Positions 1 through 7,356 are shown, counted from the first letter of the stretch. The stretch: DNA of 64,000 nt from Halomonas sp. McH1-25 (GCF_022348165.1 NZ_JAKRFI010000003.1:62001-126000); one strand, 5' to 3'. Notes: generated from the sequence alone by a model not told the origin. Numbers and translations: made by a program.

Positions 1-691
1 CCTTATTATCAGACCGATCGCCAAAATATTTACCGCGCCATCTGTAGGGATCTTTAATGAAGAAGCTTTTGCTATACAAAATTTCAATATCTTTATCGTC
101 AAGCAGCTTTAAGGCTTTCCGTGCATCTGATAGAAGCGTTTTCGGACCCACCCCAACATTGTTGGGATCTCCGCGAACCCCAGAAAGCAACAACCCAACT
201 GGAGAAATATCACCACATTCATCATATGCCTGGGCAGCATTTTCAGTATGAAAGTCCAAGTCAACTGCAGAGCCGATACCCGTAAAATCATTCCTTGCCA
301 CAGGATGTGGGACCAAGTTATTAACTATATTTTTCCCTTCAAAATAAATTGAATATGGTTCCGCTATTACAGAGCCGAATGCTACGACAATATTTTCCGA
401 GAGACATCCATCTTTGTAATCTTGGCTATTCGCATCGTTTAAGGGGCTACCAAATACATTATCTACGGGAAGGTTTTCAAAAATACTAAAAGATACATCA
501 CTGTGCTTTTGCAGCTCAAGATGGCTAATTAACCCAGAAGGGAAGTTTTTATATGCTGCAGTTCGGACTTTAGATATGTAATCTAGCGAGCCCTTTGGGT
601 CATATTCGATCCCTAAAAAAGCTTTACGGACCGCCTCTTTCTCTTCATCCGTCAGTACATAAGCATCTAATTCTGAAGCTGCGACACTCAT
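1..691 (-). CDS. Fe(II)/2-oxoglutarate oxygenase, clavaminate synthase/AsnO/VioC-like (partial, runs off left edge)
   Basis: I translated this frame by hand: it is open for 230 codons from an ATG at 689-691 and leaves the window, so the C-terminus is missing. The start has a strong GAGGAGG ribosome site seven bases upstream. The key motif is an H-x-E facial-triad pair (FHTEN, His148 and Glu150), followed by a D-x-S-P-x-G-L-L-L-S-G-V-R-G-D stretch. This looks like the AsnO/VioC/clavaminate synthase branch of TauD-fold oxygenases, which use Glu instead of Asp and hydroxylate or desaturate free amino acids such as Asn or Arg, often for nonribosomal peptides. The distal His and the 2-oxoglutarate Arg lie outside the window. 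It is divergent from luxR, suggesting quorum control. Substrate unknown; the family call is fairly firm. Confidence 0.72.
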   Translation of the reverse strand, partial: MSVAASELDAYVLTDEEKEAVRKAFLGIEYDPKGSLDYISKVRTAAYKNFPSGLISHLELQKHSDVSFSIFENLPVDNVFGSPLNDANSQDYKDGCLSENIVVAFGSVIAEPYSIYFEGKNIVNNLVPHPVARNDFTGIGSAVDLDFHTENAAQAYDECGDISPVGLLLSGVRGDPNNVGVGPKTLLSDARKALKLLDDKDIEILYSKSFFIKDPYRWRGKYFGDRSDNK

Positions 692-854
692 ACTAACCTC
701 CTCAATAAGTTATTTAGCCTTATTCCTTTATCCCCGGCCACTGCCCTACTTTTGTTGCACCCATACCCATTCATTGACATGAAGAGCATTTTTGATCTTT
801 TTACTTGAGTATCGTCACACTGGAAGCAGACGGCAACCTGCTATTTTTAGTAGG

Positions 855-879
855 CCAGTAGTATATTAGAATGTACTGG
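855..879. promoter_or_regulatory. inverted repeat, possible operator upstream of the oxygenase
   Basis: The 6-base arms CCAGTA and TACTGG are separated by 13 bases. The site is about 165 bases upstream of the oxygenase start. It could bind the neighbouring LuxR protein, but it is longer than a classical 20-base lux box, so this is only a candidate. Confidence 0.35.
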
Positions 880-1349
880 ATAAGAAGAATCTTAAATCTT
901 TATCTATTTCAGCATGTTATATATTCCTCTCAGCTCATCTTTTGTAGACAATTACAGATCACTTCCCTTCCGGATTATTGGAATCTCCCTTAACCAGCGC
1001 CTTTCGGGTCATTTTTGCCTAATTATTACGCTGACGTTAAATTTTCAATAAAAGCACAGCACAGTTAATACAACAACGCTATTCTCTAAGTCAGCAATAA
1101 AGAAACTCACCCAACCTTTATAATTTCTATGCGCCTAAAATAATCACAAAAAATAAATATAGCGTTCATAAAAAATTTACAATACAATGTTATTTTTCCT
1201 TTGGCATGAATGCATTAATAAATACATTTAAAACACGTTGTTGCTACTAGCCCAGCATCCGCTAGCATAATAAAATCGAACCACATACGTAAGTTTAATA
1301 CAGATCACACTTACTCTTTGTTATAATTAAGCTATATTTTTTAATGCAT

Positions 1350-1369
1350 GCCATTCATCTTTTAATGGC
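1350..1369. promoter_or_regulatory. 20-bp lux-box-sized palindrome before luxR
   Basis: The arms GCCATT and AATGGC with an 8-base spacer make a 20-base dyad, the size of a lux box. It sits between the TATAAT at 1322 and the luxR ribosome site, where bound protein would block transcription, so autorepression is possible. It could instead form an RNA hairpin in the leader. Confidence 0.35.
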
Positions 1370-1389
1370 TAAAGGGAAGCGAGCCTATC

Positions 1390-2115
1390 ATGAAAAACAA
1401 TAGTAGCTTTGTTGACTGGTGGGTTAAGATGAACGAAAAAATCTCTAACTGTTCTAACTACGGAGAAATACTTAAAATTATCGATGTAGAAGCATCCTCC
1501 CTTGGGTTTAATAATTTCGCGTATGCTGTGCGTACTACTGCTCCGTTCTCAAGGCCAAGGACTTGCATTTTAGGCAATTACCCACAGGATTGGGTAGAGC
1601 GATATCAAGCCAAAAACTATGGATCTCATGATCCTTCTATTGAGAGAGGCGTAAAACTAAAACAGCTTGTTGTGTGGGATAAAAGCCTACACGCAGAAAG
1701 CCCCCAGCTATTTAGTGAAGCAAATGAATGGGGGTTAAAATACGGGGCCACTTTCACCACTAGAGGTTTTGATAACACATACCAAATACTATCTTTTGCC
1801 AGAAGTTATGATGCTATTTCTAAAAATGAAGAGCCGATACTTAACCTAACGCTTAAATGCCTGCTTGATCTTTCCTACGATAGGATGTGTGAAGTTAATA
1901 GCCATCCTTTAGGTGGGGAAAAAATTTTACTCAGTCCAAGAGAGAAAGAAATACTCCAATGGACCGCCGACGGGAAGAGCGCTTCAGAAATATCTATTAT
2001 ATTAGGAATTACAGTACATACTATTAATTTCCATATGAAGAACATACAACATAAGCTTGGAGCTAATAACAAAACCGCTTCTGCGGCACGTGCGATTGCT
2101 TTGGGTCTTATCTAA
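1390..2115 (+). CDS. luxR: LuxR-family quorum-sensing transcriptional regulator
   Basis: This 241-residue protein has the usual LuxR two-domain layout. The autoinducer-binding domain (about 20-165) keeps the family's ligand-pocket residues: Trp68, Tyr72, Asp81-Pro82 and Trp96. A C-terminal GerE-type helix-turn-helix (about 175-237) begins LSPREKEIL and includes a T-V-x-T-I-N-F-H-M-K-N recognition region. It should bind an acyl-homoserine lactone made by the adjacent LuxI and then bind lux-box DNA in the cytoplasm. The ATG has an AAGGGAAGCGAG ribosome site. Base composition matches the AT-rich oxygenase and luxI, not the rest of the window. Family and length are standard; target genes are inferred only. 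Confidence 0.93.
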   Translation: MKNNSSFVDWWVKMNEKISNCSNYGEILKIIDVEASSLGFNNFAYAVRTTAPFSRPRTCILGNYPQDWVERYQAKNYGSHDPSIERGVKLKQLVVWDKSLHAESPQLFSEANEWGLKYGATFTTRGFDNTYQILSFARSYDAISKNEEPILNLTLKCLLDLSYDRMCEVNSHPLGGEKILLSPREKEILQWTADGKSASEISIILGITVHTINFHMKNIQHKLGANNKTASAARAIALGLI

Positions 2116-2125
2116 CTTTGAGCAC

Positions 2126-2141
2126 CTACCATTTCTAGTAG
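2126..2141. promoter_or_regulatory. CT-N12-AG lux-box-like dyad upstream of luxI
   Basis: The 16-base site has arms CTAC and GTAG and fits the CT-N12-AG core known for LasR/RhlR-type boxes. It lies 62-77 bases upstream of the luxI start, a normal place for an activator site driving autoinduction. Short arms make a chance match possible. Confidence 0.4.
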
Positions 2142-2202
2142 TTGCCTCGAAATCAAGCGCAGCGTTATTATTTAAGGAGGTGCAGGTAAACAGGAAATCA
2201 AA

Positions 2203-2859
2203 GTGCAAAAAACAAAAATTTACACTGCTTCGTATGGCGAAATCCCAAGAGATTCTTTTTTAAAGCTCTCCAAATTTAGATATTGTGTTTTTATCGAGCG
2301 CTTAAAATGGAACATCCCTACTACCGATCATTTTAATAAGCTGGAAATCGATCAGTACGACACCAAGGACGCATACTATACAATCGCTGAAGAAGCTAAT
2401 GGCAACATTATTGGCTGCTCTAGGCTAATACCTTCTAGTAAGCCTTATTTGCTTTCTGAGCATTTCGATTTTCTATGCATCGAAGAGCTGCCTTTCTCAT
2501 ATGAGACCTGGGAATATGAGACCTGGGAAGTATCTAGATTCGCTGTAGATTCCCCCTTCGATAAAACTCTTCCTATAAAAATATTTAAACAAGCATTAGC
2601 ATATGCATGGAGCCGCGGTGCAAGGTCAGTTGTGGCAGTAACGACTATGGAAATGGAAAGGTACTTTAAGAGAAATAATATTTCTACCAGAAGGATGGGG
2701 GACCCTATAACTAAAGACGGTGATAATTTGATTGCGCTTATGTTTACTAATATTTACCGTTATCACATTGCTCATGTTGATTATCAACAAAGTCATTTAC
2801 ATAACCGTATGTTGTGCAATGATGCCCGTTACAAGGAAAAAACCAGGATATCTGTCTAG
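2203..2859 (+). CDS. luxI: LuxI-family acyl-homoserine-lactone synthase
   Basis: This 218-residue enzyme should join S-adenosylmethionine and an acyl-ACP to make an N-acyl-homoserine lactone signal for the upstream LuxR. The LuxI signature residues are present: Arg26, Phe30, Trp36, Asp50, Asp53, Arg74, Glu109 and Arg112 (the latter in W-E-V-S-R-F-A-V). The start is a GTG with a CAGGA ribosome site eight bases upstream. Just before the Glu/Arg pair, the five residues YETWE are doubled by an exact 15-base tandem repeat, lengthening the Arg74-Glu109 spacing relative to EsaI/LuxI by about five residues. The gene is 87 bases downstream of luxR, same strand. Whether the duplicated enzyme still works cannot be told from sequence. 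Confidence 0.93.
   Translation: MQKTKIYTASYGEIPRDSFLKLSKFRYCVFIERLKWNIPTTDHFNKLEIDQYDTKDAYYTIAEEANGNIIGCSRLIPSSKPYLLSEHFDFLCIEELPFSYETWEYETWEVSRFAVDSPFDKTLPIKIFKQALAYAWSRGARSVVAVTTMEMERYFKRNNISTRRMGDPITKDGDNLIALMFTNIYRYHIAHVDYQQSHLHNRMLCNDARYKEKTRISV
2500..2529 (+). repeat. exact 15-bp tandem duplication inside luxI
   Basis: The unit TATGAGACCTGGGAA occurs twice in a row (2500-2514 and 2515-2529) with no mismatch. It keeps the frame and adds five residues (YETWE) just ahead of catalytic Glu109. Confidence 0.95.
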
Positions 2860-3175
2860 CTTTTCCTTTTATAAAAACTTGCTACTGGACATGCTTACCT
2901 CCATAGGGCCGCAACCCCCAGACAGTGAAAGCCCCTCATCGGCGCCAGCCAAGCATCGTCCTCATGGATCTGCTCGCTGATGGACAGTTCCACCAGCTTT
3001 TCTTAGGTGGCTACTGTCGGCATTGGAGCCGATTAATTATTCGAAGATCAAGAATTGGCCCGACGATCTTTTCCTATGAAGGTTGCTTGTGTTCGTCGCT
3101 AAAATCACAGTGTCGGGTTTATGTCCGTCCGCTGGCTCATGCTCCTTGCCGAATCCTGTCCGACCAGCCCGGAAC
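2860..3175. other. gene-poor stretch after luxI
   Basis: I see no supportable gene. Base composition changes from AT-rich to GC-balanced around 2880-2920, which marks the right edge of the AT-rich patch. Short open frames here show no family features. Confidence 0.5.
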
Positions 3176-3739
3176 TCAAAACAGGAAATATAAGCTGGTC
3201 AGTGCAACTAGCCCTGGCCCTGTATATTCAAGGTACGGCCCGTTGAACGGGTTCGATCCGACCACGCAGCGCAAGTTATAAAGAAGGGAGAATCCCACCA
3301 TTGCGGAAAGTACGGCGTGGACTACTGAAGCCAACACAACCCAGCTAGCGCTCAAGAACCCCTCGGCGGCGTACCAGTGACCACTGGCATAGATCCATAG
3401 GGAAAGCAATATCCCCATGACAATGCCCATGCCAGGGTGAGTCCAGAGGTGCCAAGGCGAGCTGATATGGTTGCGTGATTCAAATTGGCGGCTGTGCTGT
3501 TCCCAGCGCGCCCGGCTATTCTCGACCTCCTCAGGCGTGGGCTGTTCATTGAGGCTCTCCTGTTCTTCCTGAAGAGCTGACAGATCAGTTGTTTCTTCAA
3601 TGCGTTCCGCGGTTTCCCGTATGTACTGGCCCTTCGCTAAGCGTTCGTCGTAGTCATTCTCTGCCAGGCAGCGTATCCACAGATTCTCGTCCCGTGCCTG
3701 TTCAAACTCTGTCTATGCGTACTCGTACGGTCGTAACAT
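3176..3739 (-). pseudogene. amber-interrupted membrane protein, unknown family
   Basis: A 188-codon minus-strand frame starting at an ATG (3737-3739) is broken only by a TAG at codon 9 (3713-3715). After the stop the frame is open but has no ATG until 3430, so no intact product is likely. The reconstructed protein has a charged N-terminal half (E-E-T-T-D-L, Q-E-E-Q-E-S-L, P-T-P-E-E-V-E-N-S-R-A-R-W-E-Q-H), then W-H-L-W-T-H-P-G-M-G, then two hydrophobic helices around the segments GIVMGILLSLWIYASG and WVVLASVVHAVLSAMVGFSL. This resembles small two-helix inner-membrane proteins. There is no strong ribosome site before the ATG. I do not recognise the family. Confidence 0.45.
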
Positions 3740-3998
3740 TGCAATATACTCAACAGCCCAGACTTAATTGTTGGCAGCGCGAGCAAACAAAGCGGTGCCC
3801 TAACAGAATGTTGACTTCCAGCGCCCACCACCCCATAGATTTTAAGTGAATGGCAGCAAGCAATTGCCTTCATCTGCCTTCCCACTTCTTTTTATCGGCG
3901 CTGCTAGCGTAAACCTGAGAGAGGCAGAATCGCCTCGACTGTATCTGCTAACAGAATCGATAGCAGGGTTTTGACGAGTCCGGCATCCGGATGACTTT
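3740..3998. other. no gene recognised
   Basis: Between the two broken genes I see only short frames without family features. The stretch is likely decayed coding or intergenic DNA. Confidence 0.4.
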
Positions 3999-4327
3999 CT
4001 AACAGGTATAGGACCAAGATGTACTTTTGCCCCGGAACGGAACTTCCAGGTTTTTGCCAACTACCTGTTCCGGCTTCACCTGGTTGATGGGAGGATTGCC
4101 AATAACCTTCCCTGATACCTGACCCAATAGCTCTAGTGTTCCTTAGTTCACAATGTTGCGAGAAACCTGACCATGGACTACCGCCTTTCCGCCGGTTCGA
4201 TGATCAAACCTCCCGCAAGCTGGCCATGGGCAACCAGAGTTCCGCCAGCTTTGACATAGGTTGTCCCGGTGACCTGTCCTGAGGTGTGTTGTTGATCAGT
4301 GATAATCAAATCACCTTTATGCTGCAT
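3999..4327 (-). pseudogene. bactofilin-like (polymer-forming) gene with frameshift and nonsense codon
   Basis: Reading the minus strand from an ATG at 4325-4327 gives MQHKGDLIITD, then a run of short beta-helix-type repeats (G-Q-V-T-G-T-T-Y-V-K-A-G-G, L-V-A-H-G-Q-L-A-G-G-L-I-I-E-P). One base then appears to be missing; in the next frame the repeat pattern continues as G-G-K-A-V-V-H-G-Q-V-S and, past one TAA, as G-T-L-E-L-L-G-Q-V-S-G-K-V-I-G. The glycine-spaced pattern is typical of bactofilins, cytoskeletal beta-helix polymers. The frameshift plus the stop mean it is dead as written. The call rests on pattern only; a small secreted or phage repeat protein is an alternative. Confidence 0.45.
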
Positions 4328-4353
4328 ACCTTTTTCTTTCCTCGATAGTTCGG

Positions 4354-4755
4354 CTACCAGATCGTTTTGACGTGCCGGTAGGCTGTAATCTTTTCGTCCG
4401 CCGTGATCAGCTCAGCGTTGTAGTGCCTGGCCAATGCCACGATCATCCGATCTGCCGGGTCTTTGTGGAACTCTCCGGGGAGCCGGGTTGACTCAACTGC
4501 CGTGGCAGCGTCGACAGCTACAATGCGGACCCCCTCGATCTCCTCTACGGTATCCAGCCAGTCGTCGGTGGCCATCGATAGCGTGAGGCGCTCCTTCTCG
4601 ACCAGCAGCGCAATTTCCCACGCGGAGATTGCCGATATCAGGATTTCGCCATCATCCGCTAGAAGCTCATGCTCAATAGTCTCAAGGGCGCTCTGCGAGA
4701 GCTGGGAGTCACCGTTGACCCACCACAGCAGGGCGTGGGTGTCCAAGACGATCAA
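4354..4755 (-). CDS. vapC: PIN-domain ribonuclease toxin, VapC family
   Basis: This 133-residue protein is a full-length VapC-type toxin, an Mg-dependent RNase that typically cleaves tRNA or rRNA and is held inactive by its antitoxin. PIN acidic residues are visible: Asp5 (LDTHALLWW), Glu47 (SAWEIALL), Asp99/Asp102 in DPADRMI and Asp120 (TADEKI). The start overlaps the antitoxin stop by an ATGA, so the two are translationally coupled with the antitoxin first, the usual order. The module sits between decayed genes and an integrase fragment, as addiction modules in mobile islands often do. Confidence 0.9.
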   Translation of the reverse strand: MIVLDTHALLWWVNGDSQLSQSALETIEHELLADDGEILISAISAWEIALLVEKERLTLSMATDDWLDTVEEIEGVRIVAVDAATAVESTRLPGEFHKDPADRMIVALARHYNAELITADEKITAYRHVKTIW

Positions 4756-4988
4756 CGCAGCGCCTCCCAGTCTTCCTCGCCCACTGGCTCGAAGGGATCA
4801 GCCAGCTCGATAACGCTGCCGCGCAGTCGCTCAAGAGGTGAGCGCTGATCTGCCTTATAGCGGCGTACTTCGATAGTGGGACGCCCCTTGTCAGTCACAA
4901 TGACCGCCTCGCCAGACGCTTCAACCTGGCGAAAGAACTCCAGCGCCCGCGCCTTGAACTGAGATTTTGATACCTCTTCAGAATGCAT
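4752..4988 (-). CDS. Phd/YefM-type antitoxin
   Basis: This ~78-residue protein (MHSEEVSKSQFKARALEFFRQVE...) has the Phd/YefM fold signature: an N-terminal SKSQFKARALEF helix, V-I-V-T-D-K-G-R-P and a V-x-x-Y segment, with an acidic tail that should wrap the VapC active site. I chose the ATG at 4988 because AGGGG lies ten bases upstream; ATGs at 4994 and 5009 are in frame, but 4994 is too close to that ribosome site. It overlaps vapC by four bases. It probably represses its own promoter through the repeats at 5002-5061. Confidence 0.85.
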   Translation of the reverse strand: MHSEEVSKSQFKARALEFFRQVEASGEAVIVTDKGRPTIEVRRYKADQRSPLERLRGSVIELADPFEPVGEEDWEALR

Positions 4989-5001
4989 GGTCATACCCCT
5001 A

Positions 5002-5061
5002 GTCATCATGCCTAGTCACCAAGATAAAGCAACCATGATGACCATGGCAAGTAGTCATCAT
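5002..5061. promoter_or_regulatory. candidate autorepression operator of the Phd/VapC module
   Basis: Arms ATGATGAC (5035-5042) and GTCATCAT (5054-5061) form a dyad with an 11-base spacer. A third half-site GTCATCAT lies at 5002-5009, just before the antitoxin ribosome site. Repeated half-sites of this kind are normal for Phd-type autoregulation. Confidence 0.5.
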
Positions 5062-5062
5062 C

Positions 5063-5674
5063 CTAAAGCGCCATCTCAAACGCCCGCCGAATTGTCACCT
5101 GATCGACAGTCAAGTATGGCTTGGTGTGATCCAGCTCCTGGTGGCCCAGTACGGCCTGCACCGTCTCTACATCACCAGTGGCTGCCAGCACCCTTGCTGC
5201 GGGTGTGCGGCGTCCGCTATGGCTAGATCCGAGCTTGATGCCTGCTTGCCGGTACAGCCGACTCATCGTCTGCTGAAGAGCGTCACAGGCCCGGTACTCC
5301 ATAAGCCCCGAATCGAGCTTACGCCGTTTCACGGCCAGCTCGAAGCTTCTCCCTTTGTGCGTCAATACCAGCTTGGTGTGAGGTAGGAAGCCACGGTATG
5401 CACTGTCGCCGGAGAGCCCCCAGCCTCGGTACTGTCGCACATCAAGCCAGGCATTAATCGCAGCGATGCATTTCTCATGGGTCAGGTGGATATTGCGCGG
5501 CCGACAGCCCTTAGTGATCTCTGCCCGTAGGTAGACCTCCTCCCGGATCGCCCCACTGGGGTAGAGAACATCATCGACACGGAGCAACGCCAGCTCGGTA
5601 ACGCAGCCTACCACCAGCATCCATGCCCTGTTCACGGAAAGTGGACGTGGGTAATCTGCATGGCTATGATGCAT
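5063..5674 (-). CDS. tyrosine recombinase/integrase, catalytic-domain fragment
   Basis: This 203-residue protein covers only the C-terminal catalytic domain of an XerC/D-type integrase, which normally is about 300 residues or more. The box-II signature is present: H-S-G-R (His152, Arg155), L-G-H (His178) and Tyr187 in HTKPYL, with a beta-hairpin Lys at 55. The usual box-I G-L-R-x-x-E-L is replaced by G-C-V-T-E-L, so the first catalytic arginine is lost. A TAA lies in frame directly before the ATG, so the core-binding domain is absent. It is therefore probably inactive. It runs divergently from the Xre/RES module and could have mobilised this island. Confidence 0.7.
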   Translation of the reverse strand: MHHSHADYPRPLSVNRAWMLVVGCVTELALLRVDDVLYPSGAIREEVYLRAEITKGCRPRNIHLTHEKCIAAINAWLDVRQYRGWGLSGDSAYRGFLPHTKLVLTHKGRSFELAVKRRKLDSGLMEYRACDALQQTMSRLYRQAGIKLGSSHSGRRTPAARVLAATGDVETVQAVLGHQELDHTKPYLTVDQVTIRRAFEMAL

Positions 5675-5716
5675 TTATGTAGCAATATCGCTGCAAATCT
5701 GCAGGGAGATTTGGCC

Positions 5717-6136
5717 ATGAACGCTGAGGCTATCAAAGAGCCGTCCGAATACGACGCTCCCGACACCTTCGATCAGTTCCTCGCTGACTTGAAAGCACGA
5801 GCACGGCAAACCAAAAGCCCGATCATCAGCCCCAGGATGTTCTGTCTGGCTCTGGGTATGGATGTGCAGACGCTTGCCTCCCGGGCCCATGTCCACCGTG
5901 TTACCGTAAACCGTGCCCAAGGCGCCGAAAAGCTGCAGGCCTACCTACGGGATGCGGTACGAGTCATGGGCGCCGCGGCTGGCGTTAATGGCAGCTTCCA
6001 GGATGCTGCGTTCTGGTTCCGCAACGAACCGATTAGCGTATTCGAGTTCAAGACGCCTGAGCAGCTGGTCAGTGAGGGCCGCGCCGAGGATCTATTGCGC
6101 TACGTGCAATCGCTCAGTGCGGGCGCGGCGGGATGA
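5717..6136 (+). CDS. Xre/MbcA/ParS-type antitoxin of a RES module
   Basis: This 139-residue protein has a helix-turn-helix half (about 40-85, with M-D-V-Q-T-L-A-S-R-A-H-V-H-R-V-T-V-N-R) and a C-terminal toxin-binding part (about 95-139: AFWFRNEPISVFEFKTPEQL, typical of the DUF2384 antitoxin fold). I chose the ATG at 5717 because GGGAG lies nine bases upstream; a longer ATG at 5660 overlaps the divergent integrase. Its stop overlaps the next gene's start (ATGA), so antitoxin and toxin are coupled. It should neutralise the RES protein and repress the operon. Confidence 0.85.
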   Translation: MNAEAIKEPSEYDAPDTFDQFLADLKARARQTKSPIISPRMFCLALGMDVQTLASRAHVHRVTVNRAQGAEKLQAYLRDAVRVMGAAAGVNGSFQDAAFWFRNEPISVFEFKTPEQLVSEGRAEDLLRYVQSLSAGAAG

Positions 6137-6651
6137 TCCTTACTAGCCTGGCTGATCAACCGGCTTATCGTGTCCATGTCCCCCGCTGGGCGATCGCGCC
6201 AACCAGTGGGGCTGGCGCCGCCCAGCATGGCGGGCGCCTCAATCGGATCGGAGTGTCAGCACTTTACCTGGCACTAGATGAGCTGACCGCCCTCGAGGAG
6301 TACCGGCAGCTCTCGACACTGATGCCTCCCGGACTGATTGTGAGCTACACAGTGGAGTTGGCCACCGTGGTCGACTTCAGCCATGGGTACTCAGCTGAGT
6401 GGGATGCGCTCTGGCAGGAAATGAGTTGTGACTGGCGAAGGCTCTGGTTCAACGAGCGCGTTGAGCCGCCTAGCTGGTTGCTCGGCGGCCTGGCCTTGGA
6501 GGCTGGCGCCAGCGGGATCCTGTTTCCATCGGCCGCCAACCCGGGCGGCGTCAACCTTGTGGTCTTCACCGACGCGCTGGCCGATCAGGATCGGCTTAAC
6601 GCCTACGACCCTGACGGCCGGCTGCCTGTCGACCAAACATCCTGGCCGTAA
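6133..6651 (+). CDS. RES-domain toxin (NAD+-degrading)
   Basis: This 172-residue protein has the three residues naming the family: Arg in G-G-R-L-N-R (residue 35), Glu in T-A-L-E-E (55/56) and Ser in S-G-I-L-F-P-S. RES toxins of Xre/RES modules deplete cellular NAD+ when the antitoxin is lost, causing growth arrest. The fold region V-S-A-L-Y-L-A-L is also typical. The gene is translated from the ATGA overlap with the antitoxin. Length is normal, and no breaks are seen. It is followed by an IS remnant. Confidence 0.87.
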   Translation: MILTSLADQPAYRVHVPRWAIAPTSGAGAAQHGGRLNRIGVSALYLALDELTALEEYRQLSTLMPPGLIVSYTVELATVVDFSHGYSAEWDALWQEMSCDWRRLWFNERVEPPSWLLGGLALEAGASGILFPSAANPGGVNLVVFTDALADQDRLNAYDPDGRLPVDQTSWP

Positions 6652-6740
6652 CCGCGGCAACTTTTCCTTCCCCCAGACCCAGGCGCTGCCCGCAGAGCCC
6701 TTCTCCCTCTGTCGCGAGGACTCGCCCATCTCGCACCACC

Positions 6741-7148
6741 TCCTATTGAGTGTAATAGTCAGGACCAGGACGCGTATTGCTGCCCGAAGGCCAGATGCTG
6801 CGCTACGCGACCACCAACCGGGACGGCTACCGCCACTACCACTCGGACCCGGCACGGTGCCGGACCTGTCCACGCCTATCGATCTGCACCCGCAATCAAC
6901 ACCATCGCAAGACGGTGACTCGCCATGTCTGGGAGGACGCCAAGGAGCGGGTGGACAGTCGCCGGCTGGAGCCGGTAGGCAAACGCCTTTACGTGCGGCG
7001 CAAGGAGACGGTGGAGCGCAGCTTCGCGGATGCCAAGCAGCTCCACGGCTACCGGTATGCGCGAATGCGGGGAATCGCGGGAATGCGAGAGCAGGCGTTG
7101 CTCTGTGCCGCAGCACAGAACCTCAAGAAGATCGCTTTGGCAGCCTGA
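6741..7148 (+). pseudogene. IS1182-type transposase, C-terminal remnant
   Basis: A 123-codon frame (TTG at 6777) encodes the transposase tail: P-E-G-Q-M-L-R-Y, T-T-N-R-D-G-Y-R, a Cys cluster CRTCPRLSICTR, R-H-V-W-E-D-A-K-E-R-V and E-R-S-F-A-D-A-K-Q-L-H-G-Y, all characteristic of IS1182-family DDE transposases. Upstream the matching D-A-Y-C-C-P lies in another frame, showing a frameshift near 6775, and the N-terminal two thirds are absent. It is a dead fragment marking the right edge of the mobile region. Confidence 0.75.
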
Positions 7149-7296
7149 GAGGGCTGCGCCTCGATCTTTCACGCCCGGAGAGGCCTTCAGGAAGGCCCAT
7201 TTCCGCTTGAGAGCCTCAATTCTCACCACCTCGATATGAATCGTGTCTTAGCACCCCATTCCGTAGCGAGCAACGAGAGCGAATGTAGAAACAGGA

Positions 7297-7318
7297 AACC
7301 CCGCAAAAATGCGGGGTT
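7297..7318 (-). terminator. intrinsic terminator downstream of the DEAD-box helicase
   Basis: Arms AACCCCGC and GCGGGGTT with a six-base loop. On the minus strand the hairpin is followed by TTTCCTG. It lies past the 3' end of the helicase gene. Confidence 0.6.
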
Positions 7319-7330
7319 CGTCAGCAGTCT

Positions 7331-7356
7331 GAGGCCGGAGCATATGCTCCGGCCTC
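7331..7356. terminator. perfect 26-bp palindrome 3' of the helicase gene
   Basis: Arms GAGGCCGGAGCAT/ATGCTCCGGCCTC are perfectly complementary. It lies 25 bases past the helicase stop and 13 bases before the hairpin at 7297-7318, so the two probably act as a tandem 3' structure. Confidence 0.5.

Larger units (their letters stand above)
692..1389. other. AT-rich divergent intergenic region between oxygenase and luxR
   Basis: No gene is seen in this 698-base stretch. It is strikingly AT-rich. A TATAAT box lies at 1322-1327, about 60 bases before luxR. Two inverted repeats, listed separately, may be LuxR sites. Promoters for both divergent genes must lie here. Confidence 0.6.

Noticed and set aside
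2732-3281. Two short frames after luxI
   Set aside because: They overlap luxI or low-information DNA, and no ribosome site or family features support them.
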